Below are positions 25,348-34,252 of a stretch of 64,000 nucleotides of DNA, piece after piece. This stretch comes from Pseudobdellovibrionaceae bacterium (GTDB lineage: Bacteria; Bdellovibrionota; Bdellovibrionia; Bdellovibrionales; Bdellovibrionaceae), in contig JAEUWH010000007.1 in assembly GCA_016785955.1 (NCBI GenBank), forward strand, positions 40,817 through 104,816, given 5' to 3'. The notes under the pieces are model-generated. The model was not told where the DNA came from and made no database searches. It was given only the letters and a program-made list of their open reading frames with translations. The position numbers and the translations under genes were made by a program. Within the stretch, counting starts at the first letter, position 1. The number at the start of each line of letters is the position of its first letter.

Positions 25348-26043
25348 ATGAAACTAAAATTTTGGATTTTGACTGTGTTGCTATCGTCGCTATCTTGGGC
25401 CAGCTTGCAGGAACTAAACGCGCAGACCTCGCCATTTAAATTAGCTCCGTTGCCATATCCGGCTAACAGCTTAGAAAAGGCGATTGATGCTGAAACGATG
25501 ACAATTCATCATGACAAACACCATCAGGCTTACGTTGATAATGCGAACAAAGCACTAGACGGCAAAAAAGTTTCGATGATCGAACTATTAAAAACAGCAT
25601 CGAAGCAGGCGCCTATGATCCGCAACAACATTGGCGGGCATTGGAATCACACATTTTTCTGGTCGGTTTTAAGTGGGAAAGATGAAGACAATAAAATTCC
25701 CGAAGGCTTGAAAAAAGAAATCGAAGCTAAGTGGGGTGCAATGGATAAATTTCAAGCTGAATTTGAAAAGGCGGGTGCATCTCAGTTTGGTTCTGGTTGG
25801 GCTTGGCTTATTCGTACATCAGGTGGGCTTGAAATTACGGCGACACCGAATCAAGATAACCCATTGATGGATGTCGGTGAAAAACGTGGCTGGCCAATCT
25901 TGGGTGCCGATGTTTGGGAGCACGCGTATTATTTGAAGTATCAAAATAAGCGCGCTGATTATTTGAAAAACTTTTGGAAAGTTGTTAACTGGAAAAAAGT
26001 AGATCAATATAATCAAGAAGCCGCTAAAACAAAACTGCCGTAG
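25348..26043 (+). CDS. exported Fe/Mn superoxide dismutase
   Basis: Converts superoxide to H2O2 and O2. 231 aa with an N-terminal signal peptide (about 1-25) before the SOD domain. Metal ligands are His54 (TIHHDKHH), His101 (GGHWNH), Asp188 and His192 (DVWEHAYY). GGH before NH and NQDNPLM are Mn-type or cambialistic features. AAGGAGAACGT precedes the ATG. Most Fe/Mn SODs are cytoplasmic, so the leader suggests protection of the periplasm. Cotranscribed with the M48 lipoprotein. Confidence 0.93.
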   Translation: MKLKFWILTVLLSSLSWASLQELNAQTSPFKLAPLPYPANSLEKAIDAETMTIHHDKHHQAYVDNANKALDGKKVSMIELLKTASKQAPMIRNNIGGHWNHTFFWSVLSGKDEDNKIPEGLKKEIEAKWGAMDKFQAEFEKAGASQFGSGWAWLIRTSGGLEITATPNQDNPLMDVGEKRGWPILGADVWEHAYYLKYQNKRADYLKNFWKVVNWKKVDQYNQEAAKTKLP

Positions 26044-26049
26044 TTTTTT

Positions 26050-26514
26050 TTATCCTGGCAAGTGCCGAACAAATTCGGTTACGAGCCAGGATAGCACTAG
26101 AAATGTCAATGTCACGCACGCCACAAAGACTAAAAAAATGAAAATAAAACAAATAATCAACGTCCGACGTGATTGTTTTTGTACCTGATCAGGATTTGCA
26201 AAATAGCGATCCATAAGCTCGACATTTTTCGTGTTAGCCTTCCAAATAAAATCAAACAGAAAACCAAGCAATGGAATTTTGTCGACAATATTATCAATTA
26301 AGACGTTAATTCCCATGCGACTAACAACGGATAATGAACAACCTGACATTGCGGCACGAACTAAGATGTAGATTGAAAAGATATCGGTAATTAAATTTCC
26401 AACCCCAGGAATGAAACCAAGAATTCCATCCCAACCGAAGCGCCAACCATTAGGGAGTTTGAACTTAGTATCCAAAAGGTCGGCAATATATCGTATGTCG
26501 TTGGGAGTATTCAT
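26050..26514 (-). CDS. DUF4112 membrane protein
   Basis: 154 aa. The DUF4112 signature is clear: LADLLDTKFKLPNGWRFGWDGILGFIPGVGN in outline (residues 10-40), IVDKIPLLGFLFD, and NVELMDRYF. Two to three hydrophobic segments are seen, the last at about 115-145. Inner-membrane location is likely; molecular function is unknown for the family. It converges with the SOD gene (6-bp gap). Confidence 0.88.
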   Translation of the reverse strand: MNTPNDIRYIADLLDTKFKLPNGWRFGWDGILGFIPGVGNLITDIFSIYILVRAAMSGCSLSVVSRMGINVLIDNIVDKIPLLGFLFDFIWKANTKNVELMDRYFANPDQVQKQSRRTLIICFIFIFLVFVACVTLTFLVLSWLVTEFVRHLPG

Positions 26515-26734
26515 AACTAGCTCCTGTGTTTGTATATAAATTTACACTAAAATCGTTTTAAGGATGCAATATATTCAAAATTAAACGAACGTTTAACTTT
26601 GAGCGGCAGAAACCTTAAGGAATTGCGAAATTTATGCACTAAATTTTAGGTTTTCTGATGGGAGTATTAAGGATTCTTGACATTAAGATGTTGGGTGCTA
26701 AACCAATACTGCCATTATACGCAGGGAGTCCTTT

Positions 26735-27508
26735 ATGCATACTATGTTCGTTCGGTTCATAGCACTTTCAATGGTTCTTTTTTCTTTTTGGTCCCAGGCG
26801 CAATCTAAATCGTCTGTTAAATCAAATAAATCAAAACCAGCGCCTGCCGCAAATTTAAGTTTGGTTCAGCAGGCACAGCAGGCGATCGCCGTTGACCCTA
26901 AAAATCAGGTGCCGCACACGACATCGCCACAAAACACGGGAGTTTTAGTTTTAAAAGCGCCGGAGTTGAATGATGATCGTAACCCAACTCGATTTCCGAT
27001 TGGATTTCATTTTGATTCATACTCGTTTGCAGGAACAGCGACCTCTGGCAACAACCAAACGTACCAATACGCGGACTTGGACTCGACTTTGATTCCGTCT
27101 TTGATGTTAGGCATGATCCCTTTTCGTGCTTGGCTGTTCGATGCATATAGTTTGCAATTAGGGTATCAGCAAAAATCATTTTCAACTGTGCATAGTGATT
27201 CATTATCACAATCTCACTACGTGGCCAAATTGACGGGTGAAAACAAGTTTTTTGTTCGGGGGAAATGGGATGTCCGTTATGCCGGCGAGCTGGGAATAGT
27301 GCAGACGCAAATTACAAATATGACAAACTCTCTTGCTAATGTGACTCGTAAAAGTGCGTTTGTTGGTTTAGGTTTGCAAAACCACTATTCTTTTCAAGAA
27401 TCACTCAGTGTGGACGTCGGAATTTCTTATCGATATGCATTTGCGAACTCGTTAGAATATCGAGTCGAGCCAATGGGCTTGGGCGCCGGGATTTCTTATA
27501 TATGGTAA
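26735..27508 (+). CDS. hypothetical outer-membrane beta-barrel protein
   Basis: 257 aa with a signal peptide ending SQAQ (about residue 23), a Lys/Ser/Ala linker, then about 12 alternating amphipathic strands ending GLGAGISYIW. No known family. Its stop overlaps the next gene's start by 7 bp, so it belongs to the TolC/lipoprotein/RND cluster and may be an accessory barrel of that system. Confidence 0.7.
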   Translation: MHTMFVRFIALSMVLFSFWSQAQSKSSVKSNKSKPAPAANLSLVQQAQQAIAVDPKNQVPHTTSPQNTGVLVLKAPELNDDRNPTRFPIGFHFDSYSFAGTATSGNNQTYQYADLDSTLIPSLMLGMIPFRAWLFDAYSLQLGYQQKSFSTVHSDSLSQSHYVAKLTGENKFFVRGKWDVRYAGELGIVQTQITNMTNSLANVTRKSAFVGLGLQNHYSFQESLSVDVGISYRYAFANSLEYRVEPMGLGAGISYIW

Positions 27509-28950
27509 AACGATCAATCTTGTCCATTATAGTTTCGACGTTATTTGTACTAAATAGTGCATTGGCCGAAAAAGTAGGTCTGACTCAAAATCGAATGGCT
27601 GAATTGATTATTCAAAAGTCATTGAACTTGAAGGAAGCTGATTTAAAATATGAACAATATCGATATGCACCGTTTATGGTATATGGTGCGTATGAATGGA
27701 AGTGGTCTGTAGAGTCTCGTTACGAGGTCGACAAGTCTGAATCATTAGCCTTGATTGGCGACTATCGTTTTGAACGCTACCGAACGACGGCTTCGATCAC
27801 GAAATCTTTGCTGACAGGGACGGCGCTGACCTTTGACGTGTCTCGTGTCTCTCAAATTCGTGATGGTGATTCTTTTGCTGCGGCGACGACCACGACCAGC
27901 AATACTCAGCTGACGTACGACACATGGGGAGTCAGTATTCAGCAATCGCTATGGGGTAATTCTTTTGGTTCTGCAGATCGAGCGCGTGTACGCTCGGCTG
28001 AAAATTTATACAAGTCACAAATGCTCATGCGTAGTGACGAAATTCAAAATTTAGTATTGCAAGGTTTGCGGCTTTATTGGGATGCATACGTGGCACAAGA
28101 AAATTTTAACGAATCAATGAGTGCGCGGGACCGTTATCAAAAGTTAGTCGGCAGTATTCAAAGAAAAAGTTCGTTGGGCTATACGATGCCGGGTGAGTTA
28201 AATCAGGTGCAAGCTGAATATGAAGCTCGTCAACAAAGTGTTAAGGCTGGTTCTCAAAATTACTTGAAACAACTCGAGACATTAGTCACGTTTTTGAATT
28301 TACCAGCAAAAACAGAAATTCAATTTGAAATTCCTAAAGCGATTCCACCTATTCCTAAATTGGCGCCGAAGCCAGCTCAAGAGACGCGATTTATTCAGTC
28401 ACAAGATTTTAAAATTAAATCAGCCGAAGATGATCTAAACAGAACAGATGCTGTAAATCGACCTAATTTAGATTTGATCGCACGTTTATCAGCCACGGGT
28501 GTAGACGAATCATCAGCTGAGTCTTTGAACGAGCTGACTCGTGGTAGTCATCCGAATGCCTATGTAGGACTGCGCTTGTCGCATGCGTTTGGGTCGGATG
28601 TACGCAAAGAAGAGTTTTTAAATAAAAAAGCGTCTTTAGAGCTGGAAAAAGTAAAACAACAACGAAACTTTTTAGAGTTTGAAGATCGCCAACGTCAAGC
28701 CCAGCGTAAAGTGGAAGTCGCGTTTCAACTGTTGGAAAGCATCGGTAAGCAAAAAGGTTTCTGGGAAAAAGCATTAAATGAATTAAATCGATCGTACACG
28801 CAAGGCCGTACCGATATTCGCAATTTAATCGAAGTTATGAATTCATATAACTCGATGGAGGTTCAATATTCTCGTGCGGTTGGAGATTACTTCATCGCCC
28901 TGAATGAATGGGCGGCATTACGTGATGAGTTGATTAAAGATGAAAAATAA
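27502..28950 (+). CDS. TolC-family outer-membrane efflux protein
   Basis: 482 aa. Signal peptide 1-22 (ending LNSALA), then two copies of the OEP pattern: a helix pair with strands in each half (AQENFNESMSARDRYQKLVGSIQRKSSLG..., RQAQRKVEVAFQLLESIGKQKGFWEKALNELNRSYTQGRTDIRNLIEVMNSY in outline). It should trimerise into an outer-membrane channel for the RND pump two genes later. Translationally coupled to the genes on both sides. Confidence 0.88.
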   Translation: MVKRSILSIIVSTLFVLNSALAEKVGLTQNRMAELIIQKSLNLKEADLKYEQYRYAPFMVYGAYEWKWSVESRYEVDKSESLALIGDYRFERYRTTASITKSLLTGTALTFDVSRVSQIRDGDSFAAATTTTSNTQLTYDTWGVSIQQSLWGNSFGSADRARVRSAENLYKSQMLMRSDEIQNLVLQGLRLYWDAYVAQENFNESMSARDRYQKLVGSIQRKSSLGYTMPGELNQVQAEYEARQQSVKAGSQNYLKQLETLVTFLNLPAKTEIQFEIPKAIPPIPKLAPKPAQETRFIQSQDFKIKSAEDDLNRTDAVNRPNLDLIARLSATGVDESSAESLNELTRGSHPNAYVGLRLSHAFGSDVRKEEFLNKKASLELEKVKQQRNFLEFEDRQRQAQRKVEVAFQLLESIGKQKGFWEKALNELNRSYTQGRTDIRNLIEVMNSYNSMEVQYSRAVGDYFIALNEWAALRDELIKDEK

Positions 28951-28960
28951 GGTGATAGCT

Positions 28961-30859
28961 ATGAAAAATATGTTTATCAAAATGTCGAAGTTATCGGTTG
29001 TGATTTTAATGATGTCTGCATGTTCGTTTGACAAGAACGATCCGTCGGCAGATCGAGTGAAAGAACGAGAGAAAGATCGTGATAAACTAGTTCAGCAGTA
29101 TCAACCGGTCGAGGGCCGTTATGTTGGTAAGCTCGAGTTTTTTGATCGTCCAAATCAGCTTACGGTCGATGTTGAACTGGGTTTGATTTTGGAAGAGGAA
29201 AATGCGGGTGTTGATTCTGATGGTTTGCCAATCGTAAGACCAGCGCTGCGAGCATACTTTAAGCGGGCTGATGATCTGAATTTGGGATTAGTTTTTAAAG
29301 CTAACTACAATACATTTATAGATCCAAACAATCAGAATCTAATTTTAACGAATCCGGCGGTTTTGGGCGCAAAACCAGCGGGTGGTCCGTCGGCGGGAGC
29401 TGCGGACGGTGATCAAGACATCACATCTATTCTGGGAAAGTTGGAAAATGAAGTGATCACGGCCCAGGTTTTAACGGGAGCCGGTGTTTTAGGAAAACTG
29501 AGTCTTAAGTTAAAAGATAAATCGACAGAGGCCTCTAGCTTGGGGCTTCAGAATGATATAAATGAAAAAGTTCTTCGCCTTTATAAACGTATCGAGGGGA
29601 CCTATGAGGGTTCAGTGAATGTGGGTAAAGTGTTAAACCCTGTTCAAGTGCGTGTGACATTAGCCGCTGTGGCCACAGCAAATGGTAAACCGGCCTTATC
29701 AGCATACTATGAGCGATTAGATTTGTATCCGTTAACGGATGCCAACCAAGAACTTGTCGTGGATTATAAAACCGAGTCTTATCCTCAGAAAATTACGTTA
29801 GCACCTGCAACGGGGAGTGGATTTAATTTCTCGGGTATAATTTATTCAGCCCTAGAGGTGAATCACATAAATTGCTTAAACAATTTTAAAGATAAAGAAT
29901 GTGAATTTTATATGCAGGGTGAAGTCGTATTAGCAAAGAATATGAACTCGCCGATTAAAATGGTGCGCGTGAAGGACCGCTATCAACCTAAGGATGCGCA
30001 AGTTTTAGGTCGTTACAAAGGTGCATTACAGTTTTTAGACCGCAAGACACAAACAACAGATTTAGAAGTTTCTTTATTTGTTCAAGAAGAAATGGTCTCT
30101 GCAGATCCCAGTAAACCAGCGTCACGTCGCCAATCGATCAAGGCCTATGTGCAACGTTCGGATAATTACACAGGTTCGACGTTTTCCGTGATTTATAATG
30201 ATATTTTGAATTCAGACAATTATAACTTGGTTCTTTTTGGGCCGGTGAATAATGATTTTGAATTTATCTCGCTGCGTGGAAATATGAAAAATGGAGTATT
30301 TGCTGCGGAAGTCTTGTCGGGGAACGGGGTCGTTGGTCGAATCAATTTGAAATGGTTTGATCGTAATACGCAAGCGCCTAGTAGCGGACTAAATAATCAA
30401 TTAAATGAAAAGTTATTTGAGGTTTATAAAAAAATTCAAGGAACCTATTCCGGGGCTGTTGATTATAAAGCCGCCGATACGCAAGTGCATACAGCGAAGT
30501 TTGTTATCACCGCCGCGATGACGGCAACCGGCAAACCGGTGCTGCGCGCGTACTATACGCGCAGTGATGATCTTTATAATGGATTGAGTTTGGATTTAGC
30601 TGTGGACTTCAAACCTGAAACTTCGCCTCAACGTATTACGATGAGTTCAGTTGCTACAAGTAATATGGGTGGTGGTTCGGGGCAGACGTATTTATTAAAC
30701 GTAGATGGCTTTTTGTTGCCTCGTAATCCTGCGACACGTGTGGATTGTGCCGCTAAAGAAAATGCAAACATATCAGATTGTCGACCGCGTATTAGTGGAA
30801 CGCTTTTAGCGCCTAAAGGCCGAACGGCTAGTGTCGTGTTGGTGAAAGCGACGAAATAG
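28961..30859 (+). CDS. lipoprotein with duplicated two-part module
   Basis: 632 aa from ATG 28961, chosen because AAGGTGA lies 7 bases upstream; ATG 28940 is the alternative and overlaps the tolC-like stop. The signal peptide ends LMMSAC. The rest is an A-B-A-B duplication: A begins GRYVGKLEFFDR and GRYKGALQFLDR, B begins GTYEGSVNVGK and GTYSGAVDYKA, each about 150 aa of beta-rich sequence. No hairpin or lipoyl domain of an RND adaptor is seen. Not recognised; its place between TolC and RND implies a role in that pump. Confidence 0.8.
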   Translation: MKNMFIKMSKLSVVILMMSACSFDKNDPSADRVKEREKDRDKLVQQYQPVEGRYVGKLEFFDRPNQLTVDVELGLILEEENAGVDSDGLPIVRPALRAYFKRADDLNLGLVFKANYNTFIDPNNQNLILTNPAVLGAKPAGGPSAGAADGDQDITSILGKLENEVITAQVLTGAGVLGKLSLKLKDKSTEASSLGLQNDINEKVLRLYKRIEGTYEGSVNVGKVLNPVQVRVTLAAVATANGKPALSAYYERLDLYPLTDANQELVVDYKTESYPQKITLAPATGSGFNFSGIIYSALEVNHINCLNNFKDKECEFYMQGEVVLAKNMNSPIKMVRVKDRYQPKDAQVLGRYKGALQFLDRKTQTTDLEVSLFVQEEMVSADPSKPASRRQSIKAYVQRSDNYTGSTFSVIYNDILNSDNYNLVLFGPVNNDFEFISLRGNMKNGVFAAEVLSGNGVVGRINLKWFDRNTQAPSSGLNNQLNEKLFEVYKKIQGTYSGAVDYKAADTQVHTAKFVITAAMTATGKPVLRAYYTRSDDLYNGLSLDLAVDFKPETSPQRITMSSVATSNMGGGSGQTYLLNVDGFLLPRNPATRVDCAAKENANISDCRPRISGTLLAPKGRTASVVLVKATK

Positions 30860-30912
30860 ACTTTCGTCGTTTTCACGTTGTGATTTCTTTCTGATGTACT
30901 GGAGATCTGATC

Positions 30913-33900
30913 ATGGTTGAATTGTCAATCAAGCGACCTGTGTTTATCACATGTCTATTTGTTCTTATTCTTATTGCTGGCTGGATTTCTTTAAAAAGTT
31001 TATCCGTCGATTTGTTTCCTAATGTGACATTCCCGATCGTTGCCGTGAACACCACTTACCCGGGGGCTGGTCCTAGCGAGATTGAAACACTTGTGACGAA
31101 GCCAATTGAAGACGAGTTAGCTTCCGTTTCGGGTATTAAAACACTCAGCTCGATTAGTCAGGAAGGTGTCAGTATCGTGATCGTTGAGTTCAGTTTGGCG
31201 ATCGATATCAAATATGCGGAACAACAAGTGCGTGATCGTGTGGCAAAGGTCAGAAATCTGTTGCCCGATGATGTGGATGAACCGGTTATTCGCCGAGTAG
31301 ACCCCGCCGATCAACCGATCTTGTCGATCGCACTTGAGTCGTCGTTACCCCCTGCTGAGCTATTCGATTTGGCAGACCAGGTTGTTAAACCTAGGATTGA
31401 ACAAGTCGACCAAGTCGGTCTGGTGGAAATTTTGGGTGGCCGGAAACGCGAGATTCGTGTGGAGTTGAACTTAAGAAAAATGTCCGAGCACGAAATATCA
31501 GCCTCATCTATTCGCAATAGTTTAGGTACGACTGGAAAAAATACTCCTGCGGGAAAATTAGACCGTGGTGACACGACGAACGTGGTTCGGACTTTAGGGG
31601 AATATAAGTCCATCGAAGAGATCAAAGAAGTTCCTATTAATTTTATGAACTTTGAACACCCTGTAAAAATTAATGAAGTCGCGCGAGTTGTCGATACATT
31701 AAAGGATGAAACATCGCGAACATATGTAAATGGTAAAGCCGGTGTTTTATTGAACGTGTATCGTCAATCGGGCTCTAACACGGTGGCTGTGGCGGATGGG
31801 ATTAAAAAACGTATTTCAGCTATTAATGGGGAAATCAAGGGCCAAGGCGAGCTGCATTTAGTTCAGGATGGAGCGAAACCGATACGCGCCAATGTGGCCG
31901 ATGTTTACGAAACTATCATCATAGGTATTATTTTGACGGTTTTAGTGGTTTTCTTTTTCTTATCGTCTCTTCGTTCGACGTTTATTACGTCATTGGCTTT
32001 GCCGAATTCGCTGCTAGGCGCGTTTATTCTGATGGCGATGGCAGGATTTTCGATTAATATCATGTCGCTTTTGGCGTTGTCGTTGGCGGTAGGGTTGTTG
32101 GTGGACGATGCGATCGTTGTGCGTGAAAACATATTTCGTCATATTGAAATGGGTAAATCGGCGAAACGGGCGTCTTTGGAAGGGACAAAAGAGGTATTGC
32201 TGGCCGTTGTTGCGACAACGATGACCGTGATTGCCGTATTCGGTCCCATCGGGTTTCTGCAAGGGGTTGTTGGTCAATTCTTTAAAGAATTTGGTTTGAC
32301 GATTTGTTTTGCGATGATGATTTCACTTATCGATGCGATTACAATGGCTCCCATGATGTCGGCTTACTTTGCGGGCAAAGGGCACGAGTCAATTGCGAGT
32401 AAAAAGCTGTCAACGAACTTTTTTGCTGCGTTAATAGAGCGAATGTTAAAGCGGTTTGATCGTTTTCAAACTTGGTTGGAAGATCGTTACGTTAAAGTTT
32501 TAGAATTTTCTATGGCGCGACCAAAAATGATTTTATTTTCGGCGTTGGGAATTTTTATTTTCTCTTTGTTCGTTACTAAGTACATTCCTAAAACATTTTT
32601 GCCGGCGCAGGATAATGGCGAGTTCATGGTGAATTTGGATTTACCGCCAGGGACAAGTTTAGAAAAAATGGACCGTGTTGCGAACGAAGTGGATGCTCTT
32701 TTAAGAAAACAAAAGGAAATATTTCAGACGGTTTTGACGGTGGGAAATGCAACTGGGGAGTCAAACAAAGCTAATATTTTTGTGGAAATGGTGCCTTCTC
32801 GTAGTCGGAAAATGAATACCAGCGAGTTCAAGGCATTTGTTCGTGAAGCGCTGAAGCCGTTCCAGTACGCAAATCCTGTCGTGAAAGATCAGGATCGTTC
32901 GGGTGGTAATCAGCGTCCGTTCACATTAAATATCGTGGGCAGTGATCAAAAAAAATTGGAAGAGGAAGCAAAATTCGTTCTGGATAAACTGAAAAAACAT
33001 CCGGCTTTATTGGATGTCGATACGAGTTTTCGTCCTGGTAAACCAGAAATTCAAATCGATATTGATCCAATCAAGGCGGCACGTGTGGGCGTGTTAAATA
33101 CTCAAGTGGGTGCTGAACTACGTGCGCTTGTTGAAGGCGTGACGCCGGCCGTGTTCCGAGAAAATGGTCGAGAGTATGACGTTCGTATTCGTCTGGAAGA
33201 GCAGCAGCGAGATGTTCGTGAAAATCTTCAGGTGTTAAGAATTCCGGCGATGAATCAGCGTTTGACCTATCTTAGATTATTTGCGGACGTTAAAGAAGCT
33301 CAAGGTCCCACGACAATTAATCGTCAGGATCGTGTTCGCTATATTCAAATTACAGCCGACATTGATCCCAAAGGCCCCGGTATGGGCGGTGCCATCGCCG
33401 ATGTTAAAAAGTTATTGGATGTCGATCACCCTCTGCCTCCGGGAATGCGTTATAAATTTGTTGGTCAGGCCGAGAACTTTCAGGAACTCATGTTGAATAT
33501 CGTCGTGGCCATGGGACTTGGAATTCTGTTTATTTACATGGTGTTGGCATCTTTATATGAATCATTCGTGACGCCGTTTACAATTATGTTAGTGCTTCCG
33601 TTGGCCGCATGTGGTGCGTTCTATGCTTTGTGGCTCACTCAAAGCTCGTTGGATTTATTCTCGATGATTGGTTGCGTGATGTTGCTAGGGATTGCGACAA
33701 AAAACTCGATTATCTTGGTGGATTATGTGAATCAGTCTGTCCAGGCAGGGATGACGTTGCATGATGCGATTTTGAAAGCGGGTAAGAATCGTTTGCGCCC
33801 AATCTTGATGACTAGTTTTGCATTGATCGCGGGTATGCTGCCCGTCGCGATCGGTTTGAATGAGGCCTCTAAACAAAGAACCAGTATGGGGGTAGCCATT

Positions 33901-34104
33901 ATTGGTGGACTGATCAGTTCGACATTGCTGACGTTAGTTGTCGTGCCCGCTGCGTATGGTTACATTGAGCGGTCTCGTCGCTGGGGTAATCGATTTTTTG
34001 GTCGATTTGTAAGTAGTGAGGAGGACGAGTCGAATCACCCCTTGATTCCGCCGATTCCTGAAAAACCCATTCAAACTAGCTCAGTCATTGAAGCCTCAAA
34101 ATAG
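30913..34104 (+). CDS. RND (HAE1/AcrB-type) efflux transporter
   Basis: 1063 aa inner-membrane pump driven by protons. The proton-relay residues are intact: Asp398/Asp399 in GLLVDDAIVVREN (TM4) and Lys930 in GIATKNSIILVDY (TM10). Twelve helices and two large periplasmic loops fit the family length. GGAG lies before the ATG. The usual upstream membrane-fusion protein is missing from the cluster. Substrate range unknown; drug/lipophile export by homology. Confidence 0.95.
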   Translation: MVELSIKRPVFITCLFVLILIAGWISLKSLSVDLFPNVTFPIVAVNTTYPGAGPSEIETLVTKPIEDELASVSGIKTLSSISQEGVSIVIVEFSLAIDIKYAEQQVRDRVAKVRNLLPDDVDEPVIRRVDPADQPILSIALESSLPPAELFDLADQVVKPRIEQVDQVGLVEILGGRKREIRVELNLRKMSEHEISASSIRNSLGTTGKNTPAGKLDRGDTTNVVRTLGEYKSIEEIKEVPINFMNFEHPVKINEVARVVDTLKDETSRTYVNGKAGVLLNVYRQSGSNTVAVADGIKKRISAINGEIKGQGELHLVQDGAKPIRANVADVYETIIIGIILTVLVVFFFLSSLRSTFITSLALPNSLLGAFILMAMAGFSINIMSLLALSLAVGLLVDDAIVVRENIFRHIEMGKSAKRASLEGTKEVLLAVVATTMTVIAVFGPIGFLQGVVGQFFKEFGLTICFAMMISLIDAITMAPMMSAYFAGKGHESIASKKLSTNFFAALIERMLKRFDRFQTWLEDRYVKVLEFSMARPKMILFSALGIFIFSLFVTKYIPKTFLPAQDNGEFMVNLDLPPGTSLEKMDRVANEVDALLRKQKEIFQTVLTVGNATGESNKANIFVEMVPSRSRKMNTSEFKAFVREALKPFQYANPVVKDQDRSGGNQRPFTLNIVGSDQKKLEEEAKFVLDKLKKHPALLDVDTSFRPGKPEIQIDIDPIKAARVGVLNTQVGAELRALVEGVTPAVFRENGREYDVRIRLEEQQRDVRENLQVLRIPAMNQRLTYLRLFADVKEAQGPTTINRQDRVRYIQITADIDPKGPGMGGAIADVKKLLDVDHPLPPGMRYKFVGQAENFQELMLNIVVAMGLGILFIYMVLASLYESFVTPFTIMLVLPLAACGAFYALWLTQSSLDLFSMIGCVMLLGIATKNSIILVDYVNQSVQAGMTLHDAILKAGKNRLRPILMTSFALIAGMLPVAIGLNEASKQRTSMGVAIIGGLISSTLLTLVVVPAAYGYIERSRRWGNRFFGRFVSSEEDESNHPLIPPIPEKPIQTSSVIEASK

Positions 34105-34125
34105 GATTTGATTATTGTATTGGCG

Positions 34126-34157
34126 AGCGTCTTGCGTGATGCAAGATGCTTCTTTTG
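34126..34157 (+). terminator. rho-independent terminator of the RND cluster
   Basis: AGCGTCTTGC / GCAAGATGCT stem (one G-U pair) with loop GTGAT, followed by TCTTTT. It lies 20 bp after the RND stop. Confidence 0.75.
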
Positions 34158-34252
34158 GCATTTCAGCCATAATAACTGCTGCGTTAGTCCAACTCGCTCA
34201 AGTTAGAGTATTTACACTTGCTCTTTGTGGGCAAATCATTCAGATATGAGGA

